A DNA stretch of 64,000 nucleotides from NCBI GenBank assembly GCA_963513935.1, contig OY740769.1:103147762-103211761 (forward strand). Direction: 5' to 3'. Below are positions 11,281 to 21,882 of the stretch, piece by piece. The notes below the pieces were generated by a model. The model saw nothing but the letters and a program-made list of their open reading frames with translations. It was not told the DNA's origin and made no database searches. Position 1 is the stretch's first letter. Every line of letters begins with the position of its first letter. Source of the DNA: Aphrophora alni. Its lineage: Eukaryota > Arthropoda > Insecta > Hemiptera > Aphrophoridae. The position numbers and the translations under genes are program-made.

Positions 11281-11430
11281 ATACCCACAGTCTACATACA
11301 GGTTCGCCTTTGTATTCTCCTATCCTTTGTAAATACATCGTCAGACAACAGTGACCTGTAATATTACAGTAATATGTCCGACTGCTCCCTACCCAAGGTC
11401 AGTGTTGTCCATCCAAATTTACCTTAAAGT

Positions 11431-11736
11431 CTATGTAGTACTACTTCTTAGTATTAGTTCAATATGGGTGTGCCCCCTGAACCTATCGCATCTTTGTTTG
11501 TCTTTTATTTGAACCCACCTAATGATGGACATCTTTAACAAATACACAGGTGACCTTACTGCCGACTCAGGTAATAAGAACTCTGACCCGGAACCCCGTT
11601 TAGCCAATGTAACTACATCCTCGTTTCCCTCTATGCTTTTATGTCCTGGTACCCAATGCAAAGTTTCTCGATTTTCCAGAGACGGAGCAATGAAGATTGC
11701 TGATTGGCCAAAAATTGTTCCTTTACTAATTTTCAA
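11431..11736 (-). pseudogene. RNase H fragment of a non-LTR retrotransposon
   Basis: The 101-residue frame contains LHWVPGHKSIEGNE at residues 26-39 and LAKRGS at 44-49. This is the C-terminal half of the RNase H domain carried by jockey/I/R1-like LINEs, whose usual form is (W)VPGHxGIxGNExADxLAKxGS. In this domain the Asp of the AD pair is catalytic; here residues 41-42 are VV, so the active site is lost. The N-terminal half with the first catalytic Asp is missing or unreadable. The following RWVQIKDKQRCDR resembles the usual linker after the domain. This is a dead, 5'-truncated fragment, about 160 bp beyond the right end of the transposon-like element. Confidence 0.75.
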
Positions 11737-11743
11737 GTTTTAA

Positions 11744-12143
11744 TATTTTCCCGAGCTATAAAACTCGATGTAAAATGTCATCCAGAAATATTCAAAAACA
11801 TCCGGTAAGGAACTACAACTGACACACCTCATTTAGTTTTTAATATATATTTTTACACGTATACAAAATCCAGTGAAGCCGGATATTCCCGATGTATTAC
11901 TATAAATAAATAAATATATTTTTCTTATTTATTATTAAGAAAATTTAATATGAATTATATAATACAAACTTGTTACTTAACGTATTAAAAGACATTCATT
12001 TATCAAAACATATTGTCATATGTTTTATGAATGGGTGCGTAAGAGGAAATTATTACAATATTTTCTGTTTATTTCTTACGAATATTACATGCTATTAAAT
12101 TCTTTGAAGGGTTAATGTAAAAGTAGACAAGGTTATATCATGA
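11744..12143. other. Gene-free stretch
   Basis: No feature seen apart from possible decayed upstream sequence of the LINE fragment. Confidence 0.4.
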
Positions 12144-12230
12144 ACTCCACCGAACGTGCTTTATTCGTGTCCCGGTGGATCTTCGTCATATTAATGCATA
12201 CCATGTTACGTGTCAAAACTCTTCTACATA
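12144..12230 (+). repeat. Dispersed repeat family 2, copy a
   Basis: Closely similar to 15403-15492: shared blocks GAACGTGCTTT, GGTGGATCTTCGTCA, ATTAATGCATACC and TTCTACATAA in the same order and spacing. TCCACCG and CGGTGGA in this copy can pair as a seven-base stem around the AACGTGC block. Confidence 0.7.
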
Positions 12231-14064
12231 ACCTAGGCTTTACCAGCAAACATTGTAGCTTGTGATAAATTGAGTTTCTTATACTTCCCTAAAACACATA
12301 GGAAGCATTAACTTGATAAAAATTGTATATTGCGATGTATGTTGACGAAGAAATTTCGATGTTTAGATTATAATGAATATACCTGTTTTGGATCCTTTCG
12401 TCCGATGTAAATTTTCAAGTTTCGTCTGACCGATTTTGTTCAAAATTTTTGCCTTTATTTTTGTAAGGTATTTAAACAATTTTAATGCGACTAGTTTATT
12501 GAATTACTTATGCATCACTTTATTATAGTTTTTATATATTAACCAATTTCGACCGATAATTATTTCGTCCTTATTGGGGAACTTAAAAAAAACAGGTGTT
12601 ATTTATAAATATCGCATAATGAGAGTGATTGAGCAATTTAAAAAATGAATTAGTTTTATAGGTTATATAAAATTACCTTTCATTTGTATTTTGTTGTACA
12701 ATGACATATTTTATAGCGTTTGGTATGTGAGGTATTTAATTTTAAAAGTCCTTTAGTCTCGTACATATGTGCCTGTAATAATTTAACGTTGATGAAAGCG
12801 CTCCTGTGACATTTATATACACTGAATGCTAAATTATATTTCCCCCCAAGATGTCAGAACTTTTTTTTTCGCACTTAAATATATTTGCTGCTTGTAATTA
12901 GATAGGTATTTTCACTATTAAAAATAAGTAAGCCACTCAAAATGTAGCAGTCCCGAGGTCCTTAGTTGGATATACACCTTTCTTTATCAAGCCTCTTTGA
13001 TCTTTCCTATTAAGTACATTGTTATAAATGAAAGATCTATAGATACGCCCGATGCACCATTTATTTCAAATATACATGTACCATTTATTATTATGAAAGT
13101 TATTTATTTAAGATAGAACGATTTATGGTTTAATGAAATATATATTATATAGCAATCAGTGGTTCAGTTATATTGTAATTTCAAGAAATACATTATTGAT
13201 ATCCAACCCCTTTTATTGTAAACTATATCATTTAGTCCCAAGATAGAACAAGCTGAATATTATTGTGAAATATTATAAAATTCAAATGAGTCTACATTCT
13301 TTAATTAAATTCATCTACATTGTCGGTTTGCTAATCTTTATTTCTGTGAGTACTGTCTACCGGGTTTTTGGCTGTAATGTTCCCAAAGCTGATTCTTAAG
13401 AATTCCGTTGATAGTTCCGATGAAAGCTGTTGGTCAACCGATGAGCAGCGTCTCCAGTAATGACTGACCATTATCCTTAATCATGACTTCCCAGGTTACC
13501 TAAGTATTTGTCTAGAGTCAGAGACTTCTGATATATTTCACAATAGGCTGCTTTCTGTGTATTGTCTTGTGAGTTCAAATAAATATTGATAGTTTGCAAC
13601 AATTATTATTAACAACACATTGACCATCTCGTTCCCTTCTGACACTGACGCTATTAGAGTATTCGTAGGTTAAACGTCGCTATTTTATACTCTTATTTTC
13701 TTCTTCTTTATTTAAGTAACTATTTCGAGTACACCAAAATATTTAAATGGCCAAAAATGGGAATTGAAATTTACGTTAACTTATGGAATTGTTTCCTTCA
13801 TTTTAAAATGATTGTCTATGTTTCCTGAACTATGTAATGCTACCCACGATACGCCACACAAAACACATTTTCCGGTGCAATATCACAAGCAGGGTATTGG
13901 TATGTATTTTATTCACCTACGTAATTAAATAATTAACCACCTCCAAGAAGTTATCAAATTTCTTTCACAAGGTAAATGTAAAATAATAAAAGTTAACATC
14001 TATAATAATTAATATTTAACGAAACCATTCCAATTATCACAACAAACGAACACATCAAGAGGAT
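12231..14064. other. Gene-free stretch with one repeat copy
   Basis: No supported gene. The only notable element is the repeat at 12950-13030, listed separately. Confidence 0.5.
12950..13030 (+). repeat. Dispersed repeat family 3, copy a
   Basis: Resembles 56005-56090: CCAAGGT/CCGAGGT, then AGCTGGAT or AGTTGGAT, then CTACACCTTTCTT or ATACACCTTTCTT, followed by a similar T-rich stretch. The copies are short and diverged. Function unknown. Confidence 0.4.
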
Positions 14065-14092
14065 GACGTTTCGACAACTAACCCATCATCAG
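14065..14092 (-). ncRNA. Decayed hammerhead-like motif
   Basis: Minus strand: CTGATGA, T, GGGTTAGTTGTC, GAAA, CGTC. The core strings are intact, but stem II pairs poorly and stem III has no loop, so it is probably a dead copy of the family seen at 9.5-9.8 kb. Confidence 0.3.
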
Positions 14093-14781
14093 TTGTTACT
14101 GGTGCATATACCACAGTTTTTGAAAGGATATCTTGTTAGTGTGTTCTCGTCTTTTGAAAATGGGAATGTTTCATTGTCTATTGATAATATTACAGCATGT
14201 TTATGAAATACGTGGACAAAATTGGTTGTAAACTTGTATATGAAAACACTTTATTTTCCATTTAACAGTCTGTATTTATCCCAAACAAATTTATAACTTC
14301 ACGAATGGATGGTATATATTGTGTCTAAATAAGCGTCCATTCATTACGTATCTTCATTGAGGTGTAATATTTTAAATGTAGTAATTCACGAAAAATATTT
14401 TATAAAAGATATTTTGCTCTTATATCGAAAAATGTGATTGTATTTTAATGTATTTCACATAGTATAGCCTAATACGTTCTAAAACAATACACAAACTATT
14501 TATTGATAATTAACTTCCATGCTCATAACTTAATGATAAAAGGTTTTTCTCATTATCACTGGGTAAATAGAAATAACACTATAAGGAAATATTACAAACA
14601 CAGGCTATGAATATGAGAGAAGAACTTACTAAGAATAAACTATGACGCTGTATGCGAAGAAATCTATTGCAGACATGAATAATTTCGAATTAACACTTTT
14701 GTATAACAACTAGGGTCTGGCAACAGAAATCATGGAGAAGTCTACAATGTTTGCTGCACAAGAAGAGAATAAAGAATAACA

Positions 14782-14963
14782 GACTGATGAAGAGCCTGTC
14801 AAATGGTTTACCCAAGGAAGAAAAATTATCAGAAGATCAAGTAAAATATAGCTAGATAAAGTAGAAAGTGATCTAAAGTAGATGAGCCGAAGTCGTAAAC
14901 TTAAGGGCGACCGCTAGATACAAGCACGAATGGGGTAAAATCATCATAGAGGCAGGTTATTAA
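14782..14963 (+). pseudogene. C-terminal tail of a non-LTR retrotransposon ORF2 (frameshifted)
   Basis: One frame gives LDKVESDLK (from 14853) and a second gives NLRATARYKHEWGKIIIEAGY ending in a TAA at 14961-14963 (residue run split for clarity: NLRATARYKHEW, GKIIIEAGY). Together they match the end of many LINE reverse transcriptase proteins, (R)W(I/L)DxVEEDLxxM followed by NWRxxAxDRxxWxxIxxEA and a stop. Basic residues upstream (GRKIIRRSSK) fit the usual GRPRKRW segment. There are in-frame stops and at least one frameshift, so it is a relic. It continues 3' into AT-rich sequence; the poly-A run at 15171 may or may not belong to it. Confidence 0.6.
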
Positions 14964-15169
14964 TCTTCAAATAAACAAAACACAGTTATTACAATTCGAT
15001 AAAAAATCCAAAATCATAACCTACTGCGTTTTGTAGTTAAAGAGGTTACAAGTCGTAAATTTGGTTATCCATGACGTACAATAGAAATGAAGTACCGTGT
15101 GTTTTTTGTTGAAATTACAATATTTTATGCTTTTAAAAGATTTGTAAAGTTATTTAATCAAAGTATAAA

Positions 15170-15170
<1 letters not shown>

Positions 15171-15210
<40 letters not shown>
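15171..15210 (+). repeat. Poly-A run of about 40 bases
   Basis: Uninterrupted A run followed by GAAAGAAAG. It lies about 210 bp downstream of the LINE tail and could be that element's poly-A tail, or an independent homopolymer. Confidence 0.8.
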
Positions 15211-15212
<2 letters not shown>

Positions 15213-15402
15213 AAGAAAGAAAAAAAAAGCTAAACGGCAGCTATTTAAGAAATGTGCAAAGTAAAGTCTTAGTTAACTTTAAAGAGATTAACAGATAGAT
15301 GAAAACTATGCATATTTATACTTTTTTCAAGTCAGTAAATATTGTCTCGATATATTTCAAAAACATAAGCATTGAAGTGTTTACATCTACATCTTCTGTA
15401 TA

Positions 15403-15492
15403 TATCACCACAGAACGTGCTTTGAACATACTTTGGTGGATCTTCGTCACATTAATGCATACCTTGCTACGTGTTCAAAGCTGTTCTACATA
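15403..15492 (+). repeat. Dispersed repeat family 2, copy b
   Basis: Second copy of the repeat at 12144-12230, in the same orientation, about 3.2 kb away. CACCA and TGGTG can pair here where copy a has CCACCG and CGGTGG. The 64-codon open frame that ends in it is not conserved in copy a. Confidence 0.7.
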
Positions 15493-15494
15493 AA

Positions 15495-18400
15495 GATAAA
15501 CTGTGTTTGTTTTGACATATCAGGAACATATTTTATTACAACAAAGCAAAAATGTTAGGCCGTAAATTATGGTAGGAGATGATGTAAGTTACATGTTGGC
15601 ATTATTTTATAATATTTCATTTTGTTGCCTAAAGAAAAAAAATGAGTTACTTTACCACACGTACATAAGTATGGAGAAAGTTTCGGATAAGGAGAATCCA
15701 TTAAAAGCGACTTTGGATTTGTTTGGTTTTACTCTGATTGTTTCCCCCTTCAAAATGTTGTTAGACTCAACAAGGGTTATTATTTTTAAATTTAATTTGT
15801 CCCTCAAAACCATTTTTGAATTGTAGTGCAAATTATCCTATATGACATCTCCAGCTTCTAAATTCCTACAATTTTTCAAAACGAGTTTTTTATATCCTAT
15901 TTTCAAAATTTAAAATGGGGCTGAGATTTTTCAGAGACGTAGTATTATTCCATAACGAAATGTTTATTACTTTGATTATATCTGTATTTCCTTGTTCAAA
16001 TATATAACCTTGTTTGGTTAAACAATAAAAAGCCACAAGTTAATACGGAACTATACCCACATTCTAAATTTAATTTAATTCTGATCACCTGTTTTTTTTC
16101 CGAACATACGAGAGACAGCATTATTTTTCTTCCTCGGGGTAACGCAAAACGGATATATCCTCAAAGAATTCGGTACTGATTTTTTGACGCGTGGCATAAT
16201 TTTCTCTATGCTATATACAGGTGAGATAGTAAAACTATTGTGTTAGGGGGGGACAACTATACCAATCATCGAGGAAACAAATTAAAACGGCATGAAAATT
16301 GTTTCCGCATAGACTCTAAACATGGCATACAAACATTTTTTTGATAGATCAGAATCTAAAAGTGACCGACTTTATTTCGAAATTTTAAATGTTGTCCAAA
16401 AAGATTGTAAAGTGGGAACAAATATGTAAAATTCTGCCTCATTTATGAAAACAAAAAAAAAACAAAAAAAAAAACCGAATTTAAAACTGTTAAACAAATT
16501 AATGGAATTTTACATTAGTTGTCTAACCTACCTTGATTTTTCTGATGATGAATGTCTTTGAAGTATATTGTGAAAAACGTTATATGAATGCAACAATACA
16601 AAGTCAGTCATTGGCAAGACATGATTGATCGTTCCCAATCCAAATGCAGTACAATTTATAGCATCTAAACCTCATCAATATAAATATGAGTATAAGGAGC
16701 TTGTATCTTCCAGTACGTTTGTAAATATAAATATGAAGACGGTAATTTATATAATTATTAATATCTTATTTTGTTATATTTCTGTAATAATTAAAACAAA
16801 CTATTTTAGTATAAACCACAAACTTAATTTCAAATTTACAGACCATGGTTTAGCTAGTTACAGCATTGTCAAGGTAGTTTCATTCATGTACGCAGCCTAC
16901 AGTCTTTAGCATAAATATATTTGTGTAGTTTAGAAAAAATGTTATGATGTGCAAACACAAATTATGTTGCATCTATAATGATAATATCTATTGAGTTATC
17001 TTCCGAGTAAAAAAAAAATGTGTTTTTAAATGTTGTCTGTCTAATGTCATTAAAATTCGATGCAACCCAACGGCTTGTTAGTTTTAACATATTATAAGCG
17101 TATCTCGAAACATGTGTTGATTTACTTTCAGTCTATCTACAGATATTTTAACAATATTATTGTTAAGAAATATATAATGTATTGAATATTTGTTATAAAA
17201 TAAGCAGGAACAATAAAATCGACAAAGATTGCATAAATGAATGTTGTAAGAAATTATTAAAATAAGAGTGCTCCAAAAAATGGACAAAATTATAAAATTA
17301 ATTTTCTAGCTCCAAATTCTTGAATAAATTACCACAAAATGTTAAAAGTTCTAATAACAAAAATCTGAATAATTCTGCAACTGTTTTGTAGAATTTAAAA
17401 TAAGATCTATTAGTTTTAAAAAAATAAAATAAAATTCTAAGGAATTAAGTAAATATAATTTAAGTAATGAGCACTATATTTAAATGTAAGTTGAGTGACA
17501 AATTTGCAAAGTGAGTGATGTTATGTAAAGACATGTTTGTCTTGTTGTCTGAGCCTGTATATAACTATCATGAAATGCTTCAAAGTCATTTGAGGATATA
17601 TTGTTATGGATTTTGGATGAGTTGTTTAGTTTTAAAAGTATATTTTGTTAGAAAAAACATTAGAAGTTACAAATATGAGTTTATATTTGTTTTCCTTTCT
17701 CATTTTTGGTGTTATTTGTTTGTGATAATGGTTGATATGAAACAACTTTTAACCTCCGGTTAACCTAATGGTTCTTAATTATGTAGAAGTTTTAAAAAAT
17801 ATTTAATTTTTACTCGTAAATCGTCCAAAGCTTAATATAGTGGAGTTTGTTTTTGATGTAAAAGTAACATTAAAAAAAATTACAGTACTTTTGAGTTTTA
17901 TTATTTTAAAAAGAATCTAATAAATTAAATTCCATAACATACAAAATTGCATAACACTAAATACAGAAACTATTGTAGCAATTTAGATCAAATTTAGCGC
18001 TGAAGAATTCAGAATTAATATCTTGATTATAATTTCTCAAAAGAAGTCTATTAAAACCTACTGATTACAAAATAAATATGATATGGATCGTTAGAATAAT
18101 GAAGACAGAGAAAACCCATTTCAATCAATGGGGATGAAACTTGCATGAACTTTGACGTTATAATAATCCAAACTATGTCGAGATAACCCTCGCGCACTGC
18201 CAAATGAGCCTCAGTGCGCCCCATTAAATATGAAATATCTTATAACCAAACTTAAATCAATTTTATTAATTTAGTTTTGAAATATGAAGATTTATTACTA
18301 AAATAAAATTGATCAATGCCTAATAAAAAGATAAAATAGTAACAAATATCTTGATTTTTCTATCGCTCACAAAGAGTCTTTTTCTCGGACATGGAGATAA

Positions 18401-19989
18401 ACTTTGGTTACATTTTCATATTTACCATAAAAATGATCGATATATAATACTCATTTCGATATAATTCTAAGTTTATGGCAAGTTTATACACACTTATCGA
18501 TAACTCCCGAACAGGCTCTGTGTTTGATTATTGTATTGGAGTATGAGAAAGACTATCACTTATCCACATTTTTGTCAATTAATATAGAATTTTTATATTA
18601 ATATAAAATCACCCAATTCCATCTTAACATTGAAAGTCAGGTCGTTGACATCTTAAAATGTCTAGACGGTTCCGCAGAACTAAATCCCAAATCAAAGATA
18701 GTACGTGTGTAATTAACGCTACCTTTTATTGGGATACATTAGTTATGCTCGAGATGTACCTTACGGAAGCTGCAATGATTTACAGATTATCTTACATTAC
18801 CGAGACTCTGTGAGTAGATCAGAACTAATCTTTCAAGCAACTCATCCCTACGTCAGATTTAATATTGGAAATAACAAATTTAATCCTATTGGTTTTTTTA
18901 TTTCCAGATTGTTTTAAAAATACAAATGACTTAACTGCAATCAAAAAAAAAATTCACAAACATCTTAATCATTTACTAAATAACATATGAATAATAGATT
19001 GTGCTTGTTAGGAGAGAAAACTGCGATATTCCAGAAATGACCATCCATCCTTTTTAGTTCGTAACTATTGCGTTCTTTACAGATGTCACGTTTAAATCAA
19101 AAGTTTTGATTATAGTAGATTTCGTTTTATCTCTGCACATACCACTTAGGGTTTCACTTATGGCAATCTCATGTTTCCTACCTGGAAACCTCTACGAACC
19201 TGGTACTTTCGTGTCTCTAGAACAACTCTCCTTGACGCTAATAGAGTAGGTACTCCAGACCTAAGAGTCTATTTTTTAAACTCTCTTATGCTTTTTTTTC
19301 ATGTGATGATGGCCGCAATTTTTTTCGCCATTAAACTACAAACACTCGTCCTTTAGAAACTGTTTCAATTACAGTTTCCGCTCCATCAGCAGAAATATCG
19401 TGCGTTTCAAACTAGAAAACATCCGCTTTAATAAACTCGATGAGGGGTTGGGTAACATTCTATAACTCTGAATTATTTTATTAGATAGAGATATATTATT
19501 ATACCAATATCATATTTGTTGTTATACATTATACGGAATTTAGTATACACAATTTTAACATTATTTTTATAAATCATGAGGAATTTTTTGGTCCTGTTAT
19601 TTATAGGTACATTTGAATGACTGCCTTTTAACTCTCAGTGAAATAGACCACTGGCTGAGATATATTGCGGATATTGTATCAATTAACTATGAAGAGTTTA
19701 TATTTCCTGAGATGATTAATATTTCGCCAAAAACATATCGAATCTCTAGAGTAGATTTCAGAAATTTGACTACGTATCGAATGATATTGTTATAAATTTA
19801 GTTTACTTGTAAAGGCTGTGTTGTATTTTATATTTTTTGTACATGTTTTGTTCTTTCTGACTTTCTCGTTTTAAAGTTAAGTGAAGTGTCTAAAAATTAA
19901 TTAATGTCGAATATTTGGAGGATTCGTCCATTTTAAGGTCTCCTATGTAAAATAACAAACAAACAAAAAATACAGGTTTGTTGGAATAA
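15495..19989. other. Gene-free stretch with scattered chance open frames
   Basis: Open frames of 60-94 codons (for example 15569-15826, 16625-16909, 17515-17763, 18729-18917) are rich in Ile, Phe, Tyr and Asn. They show no domain, no family likeness and no splice-site pattern that I could support. A GC-rich hairpin at 18192-18219 is listed separately. Confidence 0.5.
18192..18219. repeat. GC-rich hairpin
   Basis: GCGCACTG and CAGTGCGC are perfect 8-bp inverted repeats around a 12-nt loop, in a sequence that is otherwise AT-rich. It may be a transposon end or a structured RNA relic. Confidence 0.5.
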
Positions 19990-19999
19990 TAATTGTTTG

Positions 20000-20235
20000 T
20001 TCTCTCCGTCTGTCAATATGTATCCCGTCCATAGTCAGAGCAATGCTCTACAGTTTAAACGCCTTGATCGATTTTAATAACATTTTGTACATTGATAAAT
20101 ATAAATATGATATAGTTGACATATGAAATTGGAATGATGTTTTTCTCTAAACTATTTTCATTAAATTTTCCTCAAATTTAGAGTCTAAAGAGAAAAAAAT
20201 ACGTAGTGTAGTCGTCTCTCCAAAAACACGGTTTG

Positions 20236-20240
<5 letters not shown>
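20000..20240 (+). repeat. Dispersed repeat family 1, copy b
   Basis: Shares with the other copies 'tctgtcaatatgta' near the start, 'ttgatcgattttaat', 'aaatttagagtctaaag' and 'tctctccaaaaacacggtttgt' near the end. It runs directly into the poly-A run at 20243, as if that run were its 3' tail. Confidence 0.5.

Positions 20241-20242
<2 letters not shown>

Positions 20243-20283
<41 letters not shown>
20243..20283 (+). repeat. Poly-A run of about 41 bases
   Basis: Uninterrupted A run at the end of the family 1 copy; a plausible retrotransposed tail. Confidence 0.8.
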
Positions 20284-20284
<1 letters not shown>

Positions 20285-20584
20285 ATGAGTTCGGCCTAGT
20301 AGTTTCCTAAAAACAGTTTTAGGGACTTCGTTTCAATTTATTGAAGATCGATGACAGAAAATCCCAAATAAAAATACATTACGGTACTGAATTTATTGTT
20401 AAAAATAGAACCTTATTGTTGTCAGTAAAAGCTTGAAATAAACTATTTTAATGGACGACGCGTTTATGGTGCAAACAATTCAAGTTCAGACCAAATTAAA
20501 ATATATAAATAAAACAAATAATAGCACCGAGTATACTTGATAAATATTGAGCTTCGCTCTTGTGATGGTATACTTGATAATATG
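20284..20584. other. Gene-free stretch
   Basis: AT-rich, nothing recognised. Two near-identical pieces 'gtatacttgataa' at 20531 and 20569 form a short direct repeat. Confidence 0.5.
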
Positions 20585-20624
20585 TAACTTGAATACAAAT
20601 TCTCACTGCAATTATTTATTCAAA

Positions 20625-20655
20625 CGCGTTTCAACGACAAAGTCGCCATCTTCAT
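20625..20655 (-). ncRNA. Hammerhead-like motif, left arm
   Basis: Minus strand: ATGAAGA, T, GGCGAC-TTT-GTCGTT, GAAA, C-GC-G, TT. Stem II has six pairs (two G-U). The first core base is A rather than C. Stem III is the minimal two-pair type, leading to a GUU triplet. Confidence 0.4.
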
Positions 20656-20697
20656 TGATTAACGATCTACAATAACTAAACTATAGCTTTTATATCA

Positions 20698-20729
20698 CTA
20701 AAGATGGTGACTTAGTCGTTGAAACGCGA
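20698..20729 (+). ncRNA. Hammerhead-like motif, right arm
   Basis: Plus strand: CTAAAGA, T, GGTGAC-TTA-GTCGTT, GAAA, C-GC-G. Stem II keeps six pairs, using G-U wobbles, despite base changes against the left arm. The core has one mismatch and the cleavage triplet is lost (GA). Confidence 0.4.
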
Positions 20730-20772
20730 TCAAATACATATTTGTGGTAATTTCTGTTCAAGTTATATTATA

Positions 20773-21833
20773 TTAAACTAAGTATAAGATTAATTATCAT
20801 TTTTTGACTGAAAACTACAGAACTAAAATTTTTGTTGACGTTTAGTTTTTGGGATAGGCTAGTGAGGAAGTTTCCACCGTTCATTGTGTAATAAATTAAA
20901 TCTACACGGTTATATATTTCTAAAATAAATCAAATTTAAATTAATAAAGACGATAAAAAAGATAGAAAGGTAATGTAAATCATAAATGGCCTTAACCGAG
21001 GAGAATACATAACTGAAGGAACACATCAATTATATTTTCGTATAACGTTAGGGGATTGTTCTAGGAAATATGACATCTTTCTCACTGAAGTCCCACTACT
21101 TGACTCATACTCTATTATACAAGTCTACAAGACTCCAGAGACATTCCCTCCTCCGGTCGAGACTTACAGAAAAATACTTTACATTATCTGAACAGCAACA
21201 ACTATTTACTATTTGCCAGTTTTGAATCTTTAGATAATCAATACTGATTTATAGATTATCCCGATAAAACTGTCAGTGAGAAATAATTTTGAATTAGAGT
21301 ATTATTCGTTGCACTTAAGTTAGTGTTTGTTATAATAATTTGTCATCTTTTTAAAGTTTCCATTTACAATGGGTAATCTGACAACTTAATCTAGTCGAAA
21401 ACTAAATTATTGCATATTATGTTATCTTTCGGTTCATTGAAGTTTGAGCATGTTCCATGAAGCCGCAACATGGTTAATGGTGTTAGTTTAGGTTTGTTAC
21501 ATGTCATGGTTTGTCGGTGGAAAACGTTAACGTTATCAACTTAAGATATCAACGACGATCAGTGCACTAACTTCCTCATGAAGCGTATACATACAGTAAT
21601 ATCAAAACCTAGTCAAACGAAAATGATTTGTACCTTATGATTTAAAACTTCAATATAGTAATTGTCCTTCAAAAGGTGAAAAAAGACAGGCTTTTTAGTT
21701 AAAATTTAGCAAATGAAATATCCTTTCTAATGAGACAAATCGAATGTAAATACGAATTATAATTAGTAGTCATCTGTATAGAATAAGTGATTGGGGTCAG
21801 GATAGATTTTGTAATATCAAAGTTACAAAATTA
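20773..21833. other. Gene-free stretch
   Basis: Nothing recognised. Confidence 0.5.
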
Positions 21834-21882
21834 TTTAGCTACATGTTTCGCCGACACCGGTAGCATCATCAGGTTAGCTAAA
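21834..21882 (-). ncRNA. Hammerhead-like motif with a long closing stem
   Basis: Minus strand: TTTAGCTA, AC, CTGATGA, T, GCTACCGGTGTCGGC, GAAA, C-AT-G, then TAGCTAAA. The core CUGAUGA and GAAA are perfect. The flanking arms TTTAGCTA (21875-21882) and TAGCTAAA (21834-21841) are exact complements. GAAAC-AU-GUA gives the minimal stem III with a GUA triplet. Stem II pairs only partly. This is the most complete copy in the window, although the closing stem overlaps the cleavage triplet and so is not a canonical stem I. Confidence 0.5.

Larger units (their letters stand above)
20585..20772. mobile_element. Small fold-back element with paired hammerhead-like motifs
   Basis: The left arm, about 20585-20655, is an inverted, diverged copy of the right arm, 20700-20772: both contain AACTTGAA/TTCAAGTT ends, the GTTTCAACGAC core and the GATGG segment. 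The spacer is about 45 bp. The layout repeats that of the element at 9407-9876, though the sequence is much more diverged. Confidence 0.65.

Noticed and set aside
11522..11743. 73-codon plus-strand frame opposite the RNase H fragment
   Set aside because: It is the antisense shadow of the recognisable minus-strand RNase H sequence.
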